64,000 nucleotides of DNA from Vibrio proteolyticus NBRC 13287 (GCF_000467125.1 NZ_BATJ01000007.1:171064-235063); one strand, 5' to 3'. Shown: positions 48,433 through 59,134, counted from the first letter of the stretch. Notes: a model not told the origin generated them from the letters alone. Translations and numbers: made by a program.

Positions 48433-49464
48433 TTACAGCAAACCGGTGATCGCAACCCCGACACCTACACGTTGCTGGTTTTGGTTATAATCGATCAAAC
48501 TTGCGCCGTAACCGGTCGAATATTGCGCATAACCGCGGACTTTACCCCAAATGGGAAACGTTACACCCAGTTGTGCGAAACCTTTGTGCGTCGCAAAGTT
48601 TTCACGACCGAGGAAAGTGAACTCATATTCGTCCCACTTGTAAGCACTGGTGAGTTCAAAATGCCCCATATAATCTTCGATATCCGGGTTATCGTCACCG
48701 TCCGGATCATCCGGTGAATCTTTACTGTCTTCAGGTATCCGCCACCAAGGCTGTAACGCAATCGCAAAATTATCTTTTGAGAAAGTCAGGTTCGTATAGA
48801 TACGGTTCCAACTGCGCGACAGATCCTGGCGCTGGCCATTGGATTCATGCTCAATACCAAAGCCTAGCCAGGTTTTGCCCCCCATCGGCGACCAGGCTGT
48901 CGGGGTGAAGTAAAACAGTTCCGGGCGATAATTGGTTTCACGAAATGGGCGTGAAATATCCTGTGCATAGACCTGCCAGAAAGACTTTAAGGTCATACCA
49001 AAGAACAAACCATCGCCGTCGAATAATAGATCTTCATAGTTCAATGGCACCTTAAAGCTGATCTGAAATTCCGCTTCAGCATGACGTAAATCATCTGCCC
49101 AGTCGGTTTCGGCATAGGCATCTTTATTGATTCGGTCACTATAGGTCACAGGCAGAATGTAGTTCATTCTGTGTGCTGTCATCACAAACGGTTCAAACGC
49201 CGTTTTACGCTCAGACTCAACGCGCTTGGTGACCACACTCTCCTGCTCTTCCTCTTGCAACGGTGCTTCAGCTTCAGGTTCAGATTGCACGTCCACCACT
49301 TGTTGCAGTTGGCACTGATTGCGTACATCCTCAATTTTGGTGCTGCCGTCTTTGGTTTTTAATGCATCCAGTAAACAGAGGTCATAAGCACTCATCGCTT
49401 CAGCTCCTGCCATAGGCGAGGCTAGCAGGCCTAGCATCATCACGCCCGGAATTTTCACTTCCAT
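48433..49464 (-). CDS. pldA: Outer-membrane phospholipase A
   Basis: A 343-residue outer-membrane beta-barrel lipase removing mislocalised phospholipids from the outer leaflet. A signal peptide precedes a Cys-containing, Glu-rich N-terminal extension (residues about 24-88) not found in E. coli PldA as I remember it. The catalytic triad is H206, S208 and N220 (EHESNGQ and SWNRIY), and the barrel ends with the terminal strand GVGVAITGLL. Calcium-binding acidic loops are plausible (DDPDGDDNPDIED). AAGGA lies six bases before the ATG. It is monocistronic, convergent with the nuclease gene. Confidence 0.92.
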   Translation of the reverse strand: MEVKIPGVMMLGLLASPMAGAEAMSAYDLCLLDALKTKDGSTKIEDVRNQCQLQQVVDVQSEPEAEAPLQEEEQESVVTKRVESERKTAFEPFVMTAHRMNYILPVTYSDRINKDAYAETDWADDLRHAEAEFQISFKVPLNYEDLLFDGDGLFFGMTLKSFWQVYAQDISRPFRETNYRPELFYFTPTAWSPMGGKTWLGFGIEHESNGQRQDLSRSWNRIYTNLTFSKDNFAIALQPWWRIPEDSKDSPDDPDGDDNPDIEDYMGHFELTSAYKWDEYEFTFLGRENFATHKGFAQLGVTFPIWGKVRGYAQYSTGYGASLIDYNQNQQRVGVGVAITGLL

Positions 49465-49676
49465 CGGAAATCCTTATTCGGCTAAACAGGTTAAACGCGC
49501 TCAATTCTAATAGAAAACAGCGTTCATGATAGTTACAAAGATGTAAAAGTCGTGTCAATATCAGTTATCGGACACAGTTTGCTTATCATTTAACCGAATC
49601 TCTGTAAATTTCTGACGTTAGATCTGCATCCGATATAACGTATACTTACCCCTCACACTCAGAAATTGGTAAGCGA

Positions 49677-52031
49677 ATGAAATATCGTCACATTTTGATT
49701 GCTCTTCTGGTCGTCGTTTTTTCCGGATGTGCGACATACGCTGGCTTTAACTATGATCAGCTGTTTGGTGAATCAACGGTGCGCGAACGCACAGCACCGC
49801 AACACTCAGTTCAGGTCGATTACTTTCTCAACGAAGTGAAACCGGTTATAGATAATCGCTGCGTTGTTTGTCACGCCTGTTACGATGCCCCTTGTCAGTT
49901 AAAGATGTCATCGGTGGAGGGCATTGACCGTGGCGGCAGCAAAGAGCAGGTTTATCAGGGCACTCGCCTGATCGCTTCGAAACCTACCCGGTTGTTTGAA
50001 GATGCTCAAACGACACAAGAATGGCGCGACTTCGGCTTTCATCCTGTGCTCAATGAACGCGACCAAACCACGGAAGCCAACCTTCAGGCCGGGCTCATTG
50101 CCCGCCTGTTAATGCAAAAGAAAAATCATCCCCTGCCAGCACAAACTCAGTTAGAAGGATTCGATTTTTCTATTGACCGCGATCAGATCTGCCCCACGAT
50201 TGAAGAATACGAGCAGTATCAGAACGATTATCCGACCTGGGGAATGCCTTATGGCATGCCAAACCTCACCGACGCAGAATACGCGACATTGATGACCTGG
50301 CTTCAAAATGGAGCAGTAATGAATCAACCGTTGCCCTTGAATGACGCTGAATCAAGTCTGGTTGAGCAGTACGAAGCCTTGTTCAACAAAAGCTCGCGTA
50401 AAAACCAATTGGCAGCACGTTATATCTACGAACACCTATTTTTGTCACACCTCTACTTTTCACAACTTGAAGGTGAGCCTCGCTTTTTCAGTCTGGTGCG
50501 CTCGGCGACTCCACCAGGTGAGCCAGTACAACGCATAGCAACACGCCGCCCCTACGATGATCCAGGTGTCGAGCGAGTGTATTACCGCCTTATCCCAGTA
50601 CAAAGTACGATCGTTGATAAAACCCACATGCCTTACGCTCTGAACAATAAACGTATTCAGGACTGGAAGCGCTGGTTTATCGATGCGGATTATCAGGTTG
50701 CAACCCTGCCGAGTTATCAGCCGGAAGTCGCCGCGAATCCGATGACTGCATTTATCGATCTGCCGGTCAAAGCACGCTTTAAGTTCATGCTTGATAATGC
50801 TCAGAACACCATCATGGCCTACATCAAAGGGCCGGTATGCCGGGGACAACTGGCACTGAACGTTATTAACGATCGCTTTTGGGTGTTCTTCCTCGATCCG
50901 GACAAAGCCGACATGCCGGAGGTTAATAACTTCTACCGTTCTCAGGCTGACAACCTCAAGCTTCCGGGCGAGCTCGAAAGCAATACGCTTCCGGTCGTAA
51001 ACTGGGTGAAGTTCTCACGCCAGCAAGCACGTTATCTGGAAGCCAAATCGGAATTCATCAATAAAACGTTCAAAAATGGTGAGCATCTCAATACCGACCT
51101 GATCTGGACAGGTAATGACACCAACCCGAACGCTGCTTTGACGGTGTTCCGCCATTTTGATAGTGCTTCGGTGGTGCAAGGCCTGGTTGGCGAGCCACCT
51201 AAAACCGCTTGGGTGCTGGATTACGCGTTGCTTGAGCGTATCCATTACCTTCTTGTGGCGGGTTTTGACGTCTACGGCAACTTTGGCCACCAACTGATGA
51301 CCCGCATGTTCATGGACTTTCTGCGCCTTGAAGGCGAAAGTAACTTCGTTGCACTGCTGCCACGAAATGTACGTCATGAGGAACAAGCCAGCTGGTATCA
51401 GGACAAGAGCCCCGAACTGAAAGATTTCCTGTTGCGAAATGTTAAGCCGTTCGATCAGCCTTCACACGTCCCCTATCAGACGACACAATACAAGAAGGAG
51501 TTGTATGATATCCTCAAAACGAAGCTTTCCCCCGTTTTGAGCAATCGCTACAAGATCGAGCAAACAGGTCTCAACGAGGAAAACGAAACATTACTGCGCT
51601 CTGTCGGGAACATTAGTGGTGAAGGGCTGATGTATGTGCCACAAATCGTGATGCTGATGATCGAAACTCAACAAGGCCAGGATCAATTGTTCACGTTGAT
51701 ACACAACAATGCCCACACCAATATCTCAAGTTTGTTTGACGAAGATAATAACCGTGACCCGAAAAATGATGATCTCACTTTAGTCCGTGGAGTGATCGGC
51801 AGCTATCCCGCTGCGTATCTATCTGTCAAAGAAAATCAGGTTCCCCAGTTGGTGGATATGCTGAAAAATATTCAGTCTGAGCAAGACTACGTTAAGTTGT
51901 TGGATACATTTGCGATTCGTCGAAGCTCACCTGAATTCTGGCCATTCAGCGATCGTGTTCACACCTGGTATAAGGCAAATCAGCCTATCGAATCTGGTTT
52001 ACTTGACTACAATAGATTTGAGAATAGGTAG
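49677..52031 (+). CDS. cti: Cis/trans fatty acid isomerase
   Basis: A 784-residue periplasmic heme protein that converts cis-unsaturated membrane fatty acids to trans under solvent, heat or membrane stress. The N-terminus is a lipoprotein signal peptide with Cys18 (FSGC), and the heme motif is C62-V-V-C65-H66 (RCVVCHACYD). The rest matches the large Cti domain, including the stretch GMPYGMPNLTDAEYATLMTWLQNGA. It acts at the membrane surface without needing new lipid synthesis. The start at 49677 has a weak GG..AAG site. Confidence 0.92.
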   Translation: MKYRHILIALLVVVFSGCATYAGFNYDQLFGESTVRERTAPQHSVQVDYFLNEVKPVIDNRCVVCHACYDAPCQLKMSSVEGIDRGGSKEQVYQGTRLIASKPTRLFEDAQTTQEWRDFGFHPVLNERDQTTEANLQAGLIARLLMQKKNHPLPAQTQLEGFDFSIDRDQICPTIEEYEQYQNDYPTWGMPYGMPNLTDAEYATLMTWLQNGAVMNQPLPLNDAESSLVEQYEALFNKSSRKNQLAARYIYEHLFLSHLYFSQLEGEPRFFSLVRSATPPGEPVQRIATRRPYDDPGVERVYYRLIPVQSTIVDKTHMPYALNNKRIQDWKRWFIDADYQVATLPSYQPEVAANPMTAFIDLPVKARFKFMLDNAQNTIMAYIKGPVCRGQLALNVINDRFWVFFLDPDKADMPEVNNFYRSQADNLKLPGELESNTLPVVNWVKFSRQQARYLEAKSEFINKTFKNGEHLNTDLIWTGNDTNPNAALTVFRHFDSASVVQGLVGEPPKTAWVLDYALLERIHYLLVAGFDVYGNFGHQLMTRMFMDFLRLEGESNFVALLPRNVRHEEQASWYQDKSPELKDFLLRNVKPFDQPSHVPYQTTQYKKELYDILKTKLSPVLSNRYKIEQTGLNEENETLLRSVGNISGEGLMYVPQIVMLMIETQQGQDQLFTLIHNNAHTNISSLFDEDNNRDPKNDDLTLVRGVIGSYPAAYLSVKENQVPQLVDMLKNIQSEQDYVKLLDTFAIRRSSPEFWPFSDRVHTWYKANQPIESGLLDYNRFENR

Positions 52032-52073
52032 AAACGTACAACCAAGTGAACAGTGGACACTAGGAGGTGCAAG

Positions 52074-52259
52074 ATGAGGATTCGAGATCGTATTGAAGCA
52101 CTCGAGCAACAAATCTACGTCGCCTGTTCAGAAGGTGACTTTGATACCGTGAACATGCTTGAGAACCAGCTCGAAGCGCTCAGAGGCAAAGTTGAACATC
52201 CGTTCGACGACGACCCTTACGCACTCGAGGGCAAAACCTTTCTTGACGACGAGTGGTAA
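52074..52259 (+). CDS. Small conserved-looking hypothetical protein after cti
   Basis: A 61-residue acidic protein with a predicted helical start (RIRDRIEALEQQIYVACSEGDFDTVNMLENQLEAL) and an acidic C-terminus (HPFDDDPYALEGKTFLDDEW). It has no known family to me. AGGAGG lies six bases before the ATG, one of the best ribosome-binding sites in the window. It follows cti by 42 bases and precedes a terminator, so it is probably co-transcribed with cti. Confidence 0.65.
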   Translation: MRIRDRIEALEQQIYVACSEGDFDTVNMLENQLEALRGKVEHPFDDDPYALEGKTFLDDEW

Positions 52260-52285
52260 GCCGTTCATGGGTCCTGACTAAAAGC

Positions 52286-52316
52286 CATTCACCTCCTTCG
52301 GGAGGTGAATGTTTTT
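52286..52316 (+). terminator. Intrinsic terminator after the small gene
   Basis: ATTCACCTCC-TTCG-GGAGGTGAAT forms a perfect 10-bp stem with a stable TTCG loop, followed by GTTTTT. Confidence 0.85.
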
Positions 52317-52437
52317 GTGACCAAAACTGCTCACTTTTCACCAAAGCAAATTCCACAGCTATTTCGCCGTCTTTCCGCTACAATTCACTCTGCTAATTTT
52401 TTCGCTTTACCAAGTTATCGGTACCGATATCATTGCA

Positions 52438-52453
52438 ACGCAACCGTTTGCCC
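52438..52453. promoter_or_regulatory. PurR-like operator upstream of fhs
   Basis: ACGCAACCGTTTGCCC matches the PurR consensus ACGCAAACGTTTGCGT at 13 of 16 positions. It lies 30 bases upstream of the fhs start, where it would block transcription, and fits a gene supplying one-carbon units for purine synthesis. Confidence 0.65.
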
Positions 52454-52483
52454 CACTTCTTATTATGCCATTAAGAGGACTTT

Positions 52484-54232
52484 ATGCTGCCAGACATAGA
52501 GATCTGTCGCTCTGCCGAGCTACAACCCATTGATACCATTGCCGCGAAAGCCGGCTTAACTACCGATGAATACCAGTCTCAGGGAAAGTACAAAGCCAAA
52601 GTCTCCCTTGTCAGTCTCAAGCGACTGCAAAACAACTCTCCTGGCAAACTGATATTGGTCACGGCCATTTCACCTACCCCGCTTGGAGAGGGTAAAACCG
52701 TTACCACTATTGGTCTGGCACAAGGACTGGCGAAATTGAACCGTTCAGTGATGGCTTGTATTCGACAACCCTCTATGGGGCCTGTATTTGGCGTGAAAGG
52801 CGGCGCTGCCGGCGGGGGTTATTCTCAGGTCGCGCCAATGGAAGAACTTAACCTGCACCTGACCGGCGATATTCACGCCGTGACCGTTGCGCATAATCTG
52901 GCGTCGGCGGCGATTGATGCACGAATTTTTCATGAGCAACGTGAGGGGTATGACGCGTTTGAGGCCCGGACTGGATTACGTGCTTTGCGTATCGATCCGG
53001 ATCAGGTCGTGTGGAAACGGGTCATGGATCACAATGATCGCGCGCTCAGAATGGTTGTCGTCGGACGCAATGAACCAGGCAAGCACGTCAACGGGTTTGA
53101 ACGCGAAGACGGTTTCGATATTTCAGCCGCTTCTGAGCTGATGGCAATTCTGGCACTGGCGGCCAATTTAAGCGATTTGCGTCAACGCATTGGCCGCATC
53201 GTGCTCGCCTATGATCTGGATGGTCAACCAGTCACCACTGAAGACCTTCAGGTTGCCGGTGCCATGGCGGTGACGATGAAAGATGCGATTGAACCCACAC
53301 TCATGCAAACCTTGGAAGGCGTGCCTACTCTGGTTCATGCCGGTCCTTTCGCCAATATTGCGCACGGAAACTCTTCCATCATTGCCGATGACATCGCTAC
53401 CCGGCTGGCAGAATTTACTGTCACCGAAGGTGGCTTTGGTTCGGACATGGGGTTTGAGAAAGCATGCAACATCAAAGCGCAAGTTTCCGGTAAAGCGCCA
53501 GACTGCGCGGTAATTGTCGCCACGTTACGTGGCCTAAAAGCCAATTCAGGACATTATGATTTGCGTCCAGGACAAGCGATTCCCGATCGCCTGTTCGATG
53601 AAGACAGCGCCGCCCTCCAAGCTGGCTTTGAGAACTTGAAATGGCACATTAATAACGTTAACAAATATGGCATTCCCGCTGTCGTTGCCATTAACCGGTT
53701 CCCACAAGACTCGGAGTCCGAACTGAGGCAACTGGCTGAGTGGGTCGAAGCTTTGCCAAATAACGTTCAGGTAGCCGTGAGTGAAGGCTTTACACAGGGA
53801 GGTAATGGAACCCGCGAACTGGCAGAGAAAGTTGTTCATCAATGCGCGCATCCTGGCGAGTTTTCGCCACTCTATCGCATGTCAGATTGCCTGGAAGCGA
53901 AACTGATGGCGGTAGCGGAGGTCGGGTATGGCGCCCGTCACGTCGACTTAAGTGAGCGTGCTCAGCAACAACTAGCCCGCTATAAACAACTAGGGTACGA
54001 CCACCTTGCTGTTTGTATGGCCAAAACGCCTCTGTCTATCACTACCGACAGCAGTATCAAAGGCGCTCCGCATGGCTTTGATGTCCCGGTCAGGGAGCTA
54101 AAATTGTGTGCCGGCGCAGGGTTCATCTACGCACTGTGCGGCAACGTTATGACCATGCCAGGCCTACCAGATAAACCCGCGTTCATGCAGCTTGATCTGG
54201 ATGGCAACGGCAATATTATCGGTTTGAACTAA
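52484..54232 (+). CDS. fhs: Formate-tetrahydrofolate ligase
   Basis: A 582-residue ATP-dependent enzyme forming 10-formyl-tetrahydrofolate from formate and THF. The P-loop-like motif is [18 protein letters not shown], and [23 protein letters not shown] follows, both hallmarks of Fhs. It feeds one-carbon units into purine synthesis, fitting the PurR-like box upstream. AGAGGA precedes the ATG by six bases. It is monocistronic and ends at an intrinsic terminator. Many gamma-proteobacteria rely on FolD alone, so Fhs adds formate use. Confidence 0.95.
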   Translation: MLPDIEICRSAELQPIDTIAAKAGLTTDEYQSQGKYKAKVSLVSLKRLQNNSPGKLILVTAISPTPLGEGKTVTTIGLAQGLAKLNRSVMACIRQPSMGPVFGVKGGAAGGGYSQVAPMEELNLHLTGDIHAVTVAHNLASAAIDARIFHEQREGYDAFEARTGLRALRIDPDQVVWKRVMDHNDRALRMVVVGRNEPGKHVNGFEREDGFDISAASELMAILALAANLSDLRQRIGRIVLAYDLDGQPVTTEDLQVAGAMAVTMKDAIEPTLMQTLEGVPTLVHAGPFANIAHGNSSIIADDIATRLAEFTVTEGGFGSDMGFEKACNIKAQVSGKAPDCAVIVATLRGLKANSGHYDLRPGQAIPDRLFDEDSAALQAGFENLKWHINNVNKYGIPAVVAINRFPQDSESELRQLAEWVEALPNNVQVAVSEGFTQGGNGTRELAEKVVHQCAHPGEFSPLYRMSDCLEAKLMAVAEVGYGARHVDLSERAQQQLARYKQLGYDHLAVCMAKTPLSITTDSSIKGAPHGFDVPVRELKLCAGAGFIYALCGNVMTMPGLPDKPAFMQLDLDGNGNIIGLN

Positions 54233-54252
54233 TTTCATATTCGCAACTCAAC

Positions 54253-54275
54253 AGGCGGGGCTCTCCCGCCTTTTT
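54253..54275 (+). terminator. Intrinsic terminator after fhs
   Basis: AGGCGGG and CCCGCCT form a 7-bp stem around GCTCT with T after it. Confidence 0.75.
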
Positions 54276-54383
54276 GATCTTCCCTGCTCGGAATGCCATA
54301 CCTAATTTCATTGGTTGTGTAAGTTTTTCTGCATTGCGCCGTTCTACTTATTCATATCAAGCAACCCATTGAACGAGATTAGT

Positions 54384-55523
54384 ATGAAAATAAAGTCAAA
54401 GTTTTTGTTAGGGATAGGAGCAACACTGCTAGTGATTGCTTCACTGTTGACTCACGCCGATGACAAAGCCTCAACCGCGAAAAGTCCTTCTGCTCAGTAT
54501 GAAATCGCCACCCTTGCCGGTGGATGTTTTTGGTGTACAGAGTCGGATCTGGAAAAACTCAACGGTGTGGTCGATGTGGTGTCAGGTTATTCAGGTGGCG
54601 ATGTCGACAACCCAACATATAAACAGGTCTCTTCCGGTAAAACCGGGCACATCGAAACCGTGAATGTAACTTACGACCCTAAGGTCGTGAGCTATGAACG
54701 TGTATTGGATGAGTTTTTCCGTCACATCGATCCAACCGATGACAAAGGATCTTTTGTTGATCGTGGTCTTCAATACCGGCCAGCTATTTTCTACCGCAGC
54801 GAAGAGCAAAAACAGATTGCTCAACGTTTCATGCAGGAGATAGAACAATTAGGCGTGTTTAAAAAGCCGCTCAAAACAGAACTTATCTCGTTTACTAAAT
54901 TCTGGCCAGCTGAGGATTATCATCAGGATTACTACAAACGGAATAAAATTCGTTACAACTACTACCGCTATGCGTCTGGTCGTGACCAGTATCTGGATGA
55001 GATCTTTGGTGATGACCGTAACGACCATCCGGTAACCCTGCGGGAAATGATCGACGAGAAAAAAAATCAACCGGCAGTGCGGACCTACAGCAAACCGTCA
55101 GACAAAGCAATTCGTGAGCAACTGACTGATCTGCAATACTACGTGACACAAGAAGATGGCACAGAGCGCGCGTTTCAAAATGAGTACTGGGACAACAAAC
55201 AAGATGGCATTTATGTGGACGTGGTGACCGGGGAACCGCTGTTTTCTTCCAAAGACAAGTACAAATCCGGCACAGGCTGGCCAAGTTTCTCTAAACCGAT
55301 AAACGAGGCTTACATTCAGTTGAAAACGGATTACAAACTGCTCTATCCACGAACCGAGGTTCGCAGCCGGTTTGGTGATTCTCATTTAGGGCACGTGTTT
55401 GATGACGGCCCTGCCCCCACTGGCCTACGCTACTGCATGAACTCTGCCGCCATGCGATTCATACCAAAAGAGCAGATGGAAAAAGAAGGCTACGGAGACT
55501 ACTTATATCTCTTCGAGAGTTAA
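54384..55523 (+). CDS. msrAB: Exported bifunctional methionine sulfoxide reductase MsrA-MsrB
   Basis: A 379-residue exported protein. A hydrophobic N-terminal signal sequence (residues 1-25) shows it acts in the periplasm. The MsrA domain (about 38-200) has GCFWC with C48 nucleophile and C51. The MsrB domain (about 245-377) has the catalytic Cys in RYCMNSA (C351) but lacks the two CxxC zinc pairs. It reduces both S- and R-methionine sulfoxide. The ATG at 54384 is chosen since GAGATTAGT precedes it and it begins the signal sequence. A thioredoxin-like reductant must come from another locus. Confidence 0.9.
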   Translation: MKIKSKFLLGIGATLLVIASLLTHADDKASTAKSPSAQYEIATLAGGCFWCTESDLEKLNGVVDVVSGYSGGDVDNPTYKQVSSGKTGHIETVNVTYDPKVVSYERVLDEFFRHIDPTDDKGSFVDRGLQYRPAIFYRSEEQKQIAQRFMQEIEQLGVFKKPLKTELISFTKFWPAEDYHQDYYKRNKIRYNYYRYASGRDQYLDEIFGDDRNDHPVTLREMIDEKKNQPAVRTYSKPSDKAIREQLTDLQYYVTQEDGTERAFQNEYWDNKQDGIYVDVVTGEPLFSSKDKYKSGTGWPSFSKPINEAYIQLKTDYKLLYPRTEVRSRFGDSHLGHVFDDGPAPTGLRYCMNSAAMRFIPKEQMEKEGYGDYLYLFES

Positions 55524-55546
55524 CGGCTCACACCGGTTGAGCTAAT

Positions 55547-55575
55547 ACAAAAAAGCCTGTCGCTGAGACAGGCTT
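55547..55575. terminator. Bidirectional terminator between msrAB and dbpA
   Basis: AGCCTGTC and GACAGGCT form an 8-bp stem with T runs on both sides, ending both converging transcripts. Confidence 0.75.
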
Positions 55576-55593
55576 CTCTTTGCCGCGTGTCAA

Positions 55594-56970
55594 TTATTTC
55601 ATGATGCGGGCTTTGAACTGACGGCCTTTCATCCGCCCTTCCTGCAACTGTTTCAACGCACGCTTGGCGACCGTTTTGTCCACAGCGACATAAGACACCA
55701 TCGGCATAATGTTGATCTTGCCAATCAATTTCCCTTCAATTCCCGCTTCTTTGGTCAGTGCGCCCAGAATGTCCCCTGCACGTACTTTAGCTTTTTTACC
55801 CCCCAGGATCTGGATGGTACTCATCGGCGCGTAGAATGGACGTTCAACCGGTTTTTCCGGTAGCACAGCGGCACGGATATCCATGTCCATATATTCTTCA
55901 ATCCGTGCAACACGATACGCTTCTTTTTCGTTGTAGAAACTGAATGCCTTACCTTTCGCACCGGCCCGTCCGGTACGGCCAATCCGGTGCACGTGCACTT
56001 CAGGATCGCGCGACAGTTCGAAGTTAAACACGGCATCCAGATTATCAACGTCAAGGCCACGTGCTGCCACATCCGTCGCAACCAGAATCGAGATACTCTT
56101 GTTCGCAAACATGGTCAGTGCCTGATCACGCTCGCGCTGCTCCATATCGCCATGCAGTTCAACCACACTAAAACCGCGATGAGACAGTTCGTCGGTCACA
56201 TCCATGACCTCTTTCTTGGTGTTACAAAACACCACTGACGACTCGGGTTTGTGGTGCAACAGTAGTGCTTCCAACGCATCATCACGCGCCTGCTCGCTCT
56301 CCATTGAGAAAAACTGTTGATGAATCGTCTGTGTATCGTGGGTCGACGCAACTTTCATCAACTCCGGGTTTTGCATAATGCGTCCGGCAATGGATTCAAT
56401 CTGAGGTGGGAATGTCGCACTGAACAGCAAGGTCTGACGTTGTACTGGTGCAGCGTCAATCACTGCGTCCAGCGCTTCCTGAAAGCCCATTTCCAACATG
56501 CGGTCGGCTTCATCCAGCACCAACGTATTCAGCTCATCCAGATTAATTCGTCCTTTTTCGAGATGATCAAGAATGCGACCCGGAGTCCCCACAAGAATAT
56601 GAGCGCCATGCTCTAATGAGCCGATCTGCGGCCCCATCGGCATACCACCACACAAGGTCAGCACTTTGATGTTGTGAATGCCACGCGCCAGAGTTCGGAT
56701 CTCTTTGGCAACCTGATCCGCCAGCTCACGCGTCGGACACAGTACCAGTGACTGCACGCGAAAACGCTTCACGTTCAAATTACTCAGCACGCCCAGTGCA
56801 AACGTCGCCGTTTTACCTGAGCCGGTCTTTCCCTGACCAATCACATCTTTTCCTTGCAGAATCGCCGGCAGGCTCTGCTGTTGAATCGCGGTCATGGCGG
56901 TATAGCCGAGCGAATCCAGCGTCGTCAATAGTCCGGGCTTTAGCGGGAGTGTGTTAAACGGAACAGTCAC
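55594..56970 (-). CDS. dbpA: ATP-dependent RNA helicase DbpA
   Basis: A 458-residue DEAD-box helicase for 50S subunit assembly. The helicase motifs are in order: the Q-motif, GKTGSGKT (47-54), PTRELADQV, LDEADRML (DEAD box), SATFPPQ, then the second domain with VATDVAARGLD and HRIGRTGRAG. The C-terminal RNA-binding domain (about 385-458) with KKAKVRAGDILGALT identifies DbpA, which binds hairpin 92 of 23S rRNA. The length matches E. coli DbpA. It is monocistronic and convergent with msrAB. Confidence 0.93.
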   Translation of the reverse strand: MTVPFNTLPLKPGLLTTLDSLGYTAMTAIQQQSLPAILQGKDVIGQGKTGSGKTATFALGVLSNLNVKRFRVQSLVLCPTRELADQVAKEIRTLARGIHNIKVLTLCGGMPMGPQIGSLEHGAHILVGTPGRILDHLEKGRINLDELNTLVLDEADRMLEMGFQEALDAVIDAAPVQRQTLLFSATFPPQIESIAGRIMQNPELMKVASTHDTQTIHQQFFSMESEQARDDALEALLLHHKPESSVVFCNTKKEVMDVTDELSHRGFSVVELHGDMEQRERDQALTMFANKSISILVATDVAARGLDVDNLDAVFNFELSRDPEVHVHRIGRTGRAGAKGKAFSFYNEKEAYRVARIEEYMDMDIRAAVLPEKPVERPFYAPMSTIQILGGKKAKVRAGDILGALTKEAGIEGKLIGKINIMPMVSYVAVDKTVAKRALKQLQEGRMKGRQFKARIMK

Positions 56971-57035
56971 AGTCGTGTCCTTAATCAGGGAAAAAGTAAA
57001 GGGGCGTATTATGCCGATTTGCCGGCAAGATGAAA

Positions 57036-57065
57036 GAAAAACCGCCTCGTTAATGAGGCGGTTTG
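57036..57065 (-). terminator. Intrinsic terminator after folE
   Basis: ACCGCCTC and GAGGCGGT form an 8-bp stem around GTTAAT; on the minus strand it is followed by TTTTTCTTTC. It lies 16 bases beyond the folE stop. Confidence 0.75.
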
Positions 57066-57080
57066 TTCGGAATTTTATGT

Positions 57081-57734
57081 TTAGCGTAAACCGTGCAAGA
57101 ACTCATGTCGCGTGGCAGGGTTGGATTTGAATATTCCACCCAATGCTGTTGTCGTGGTCTCACTGGTTGCGTCCATTACGCCGCGTGACTTCACACAGTA
57201 ATGAGTTGCATCGATAGTGACCGCCACATCGTCAGACTCCAGTAATGTTTGCAGTGCCACCAGAATCTGTTGCGTCATACGCTCTTGCACCTGAGGGCGC
57301 TGAGCAAAGAAACGGACAATACGGTTGATCTTCGATAAACCAATGATCTTGCCACGCGGAATGTACGCCACAGCTGCTTTTCCATCGATAGTCACTAGGT
57401 GATGCTCACACGTACTGGTCACCGTGATGTCTTTGACTCGCACCATCTCGCTCACGTTCATCTTGTTTTCGATGACAGTGATCTTCGGAAAGTTTTGGTA
57501 ATCCAAACCAGAGAAGATCTCATCCACGTACATTTTGGCGATACGGTGAGGGGTTTCTTCCAGGCTATCATCAGTCAGATCCAACGCCAGAAGGTTCAGG
57601 ATTTCGCGCATGTGATGCTCGATTTTTTCCTTTTTCTCTTCCCGGCTGATCGAATTAGGACGCATAGGCGTTTCTAAGCCACGACGTTCTAGCGCTTCTT
57701 TAACTAACTTCGCTGACTCGCTGAGACCTGACAT
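57081..57734 (-). CDS. folE: GTP cyclohydrolase I
   Basis: A 217-residue enzyme for the first step of tetrahydrofolate synthesis, turning GTP into 7,8-dihydroneopterin triphosphate. The zinc ligands are C109, H112 and C180 ([10 protein letters not shown] and THYCVKSRG). The remaining stretches ([26 protein letters not shown], then [18 protein letters not shown]) match FolE closely. It is divergent from moeA, with 151 bases between them; the shared region has no clear regulatory box. Confidence 0.95.
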   Translation of the reverse strand: MSGLSESAKLVKEALERRGLETPMRPNSISREEKKEKIEHHMREILNLLALDLTDDSLEETPHRIAKMYVDEIFSGLDYQNFPKITVIENKMNVSEMVRVKDITVTSTCEHHLVTIDGKAAVAYIPRGKIIGLSKINRIVRFFAQRPQVQERMTQQILVALQTLLESDDVAVTIDATHYCVKSRGVMDATSETTTTALGGIFKSNPATRHEFLHGLR

Positions 57735-57885
57735 TCAACTTCCTCTTTGATTACCCCTTTCGGATGGCTGACAAGGATACTCGTATTTTTTAATAATTAC
57801 ACCCATATTTTAAAGGGGGACATTCTTTATCTCTTTGGTTCTGTGATAAAGTTGAACCCGAATGAAAAGACAATAGGACGGACTC

Positions 57886-59121
57886 ATGGGCTGTTGTGAC
57901 GCTCCTGGCTTAATGCCGATCGAAGAAGCAATGGAAAAGATGCTCTCTCGCATCAAACCGATTCAAACCACCTTACACCTCCCCCTCGCGCAAGCACTGG
58001 GTTATGTGCTCGCCGAAGACATTCTTTCTCCGATACACGTACCGCCTTTTGATAATTCCGCGATGGACGGCTACGCGATTCGAATCGCGGACCTCAAGAA
58101 CAACGACACCTTGCCATTGGCAGGAAAATCTTTCGCTGGTCAACCGTTTGAAGGTGAATGGCCGCAAAATACCTGCGTGCGCATCATGACAGGCGCCAAG
58201 ATTCCATCAGGTTGTGACGCCGTCATCATGCAAGAAAACACCGAAGCAACCGAGAACGGCATTCGCTTTATGCAGGCCGACGTTCAATCACAAGCAAACA
58301 TTCGCCCCACCGGGGACGATATTCGCCAAGGCGATATCGTGCTGGCTCAAGGTGTCCGCCTGACTCCGCGCGACATCCCGATGATCGCGTCTCTTGGTGT
58401 CAGTAAAGTCACGGTATACCGCAAACCCAAAGTGGCGTTTTTCTCAACCGGTGACGAACTGAAACCACTGGGCGAAACACTGGAGTCTGGCCAGATTTAC
58501 GACAGCAACCGTTACGGCATTAAACCTTTGATCGAGAATTTCGGATGCGAAGCGGTCGATCTCGGTATTATTCCTGACTGTCCAGAAACACTCAAAGCGA
58601 CTTTTGAAAAGGCTCAGTCTCTGGCGGATGTGGTTGTTACCAGCGGCGGTGTCAGCGTTGGCGAAGCGGATTACACCAAAGATATTCTGGAGCAACTGGG
58701 GGAAATCGGTTTCTGGAAGCTGGCTATCAAGCCAGGCAAGCCGTTCGCGTTTGGCAAACTCAGTACCGCCTGGTTCTGTGGTCTGCCGGGAAATCCGGTG
58801 TCTGCGATGCTGACCATGTATGTATTGGTTCAACCTCTTTTGGCCAAACTCGGGGGTCATACTCAGTGGCAGCCACCTCAATCCATTCCGGCCATCACCA
58901 AAACCACGTTTAAAAAAGCGCCCGGCCGCACCGATTATCAGCGCGGAGTTTACCGTCTGGAGAATGGACAGTTTGTTGTCGAAACGACAGGCAACCAAAG
59001 CTCTGGCGCATTCCGCTCAATGAGCCTGGCCAACTGTTTCGTTGTTTTGGAGCGTGAGCGTGGCCGCGTTGAAGCTGGTGAAGCCGTTCAGATCCAGTTG
59101 TTCAACTCGACCTTGTACTAG
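57886..59121 (+). CDS. moeA: Molybdopterin molybdotransferase MoeA
   Basis: A 411-residue protein that inserts molybdate into adenylated molybdopterin, completing the molybdenum cofactor. Conserved motifs are [37 protein letters not shown], and the [16 protein letters not shown] and [10 protein letters not shown] loops. The order of the four domains is as in E. coli MoeA. moeB follows after 13 bases with its own ribosome-binding site, so the two form an operon supporting anaerobic molybdoenzymes. Confidence 0.95.
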   Translation: MGCCDAPGLMPIEEAMEKMLSRIKPIQTTLHLPLAQALGYVLAEDILSPIHVPPFDNSAMDGYAIRIADLKNNDTLPLAGKSFAGQPFEGEWPQNTCVRIMTGAKIPSGCDAVIMQENTEATENGIRFMQADVQSQANIRPTGDDIRQGDIVLAQGVRLTPRDIPMIASLGVSKVTVYRKPKVAFFSTGDELKPLGETLESGQIYDSNRYGIKPLIENFGCEAVDLGIIPDCPETLKATFEKAQSLADVVVTSGGVSVGEADYTKDILEQLGEIGFWKLAIKPGKPFAFGKLSTAWFCGLPGNPVSAMLTMYVLVQPLLAKLGGHTQWQPPQSIPAITKTTFKKAPGRTDYQRGVYRLENGQFVVETTGNQSSGAFRSMSLANCFVVLERERGRVEAGEAVQIQLFNSTLY

Positions 59122-59134
59122 TGAGGAGCCGGAT

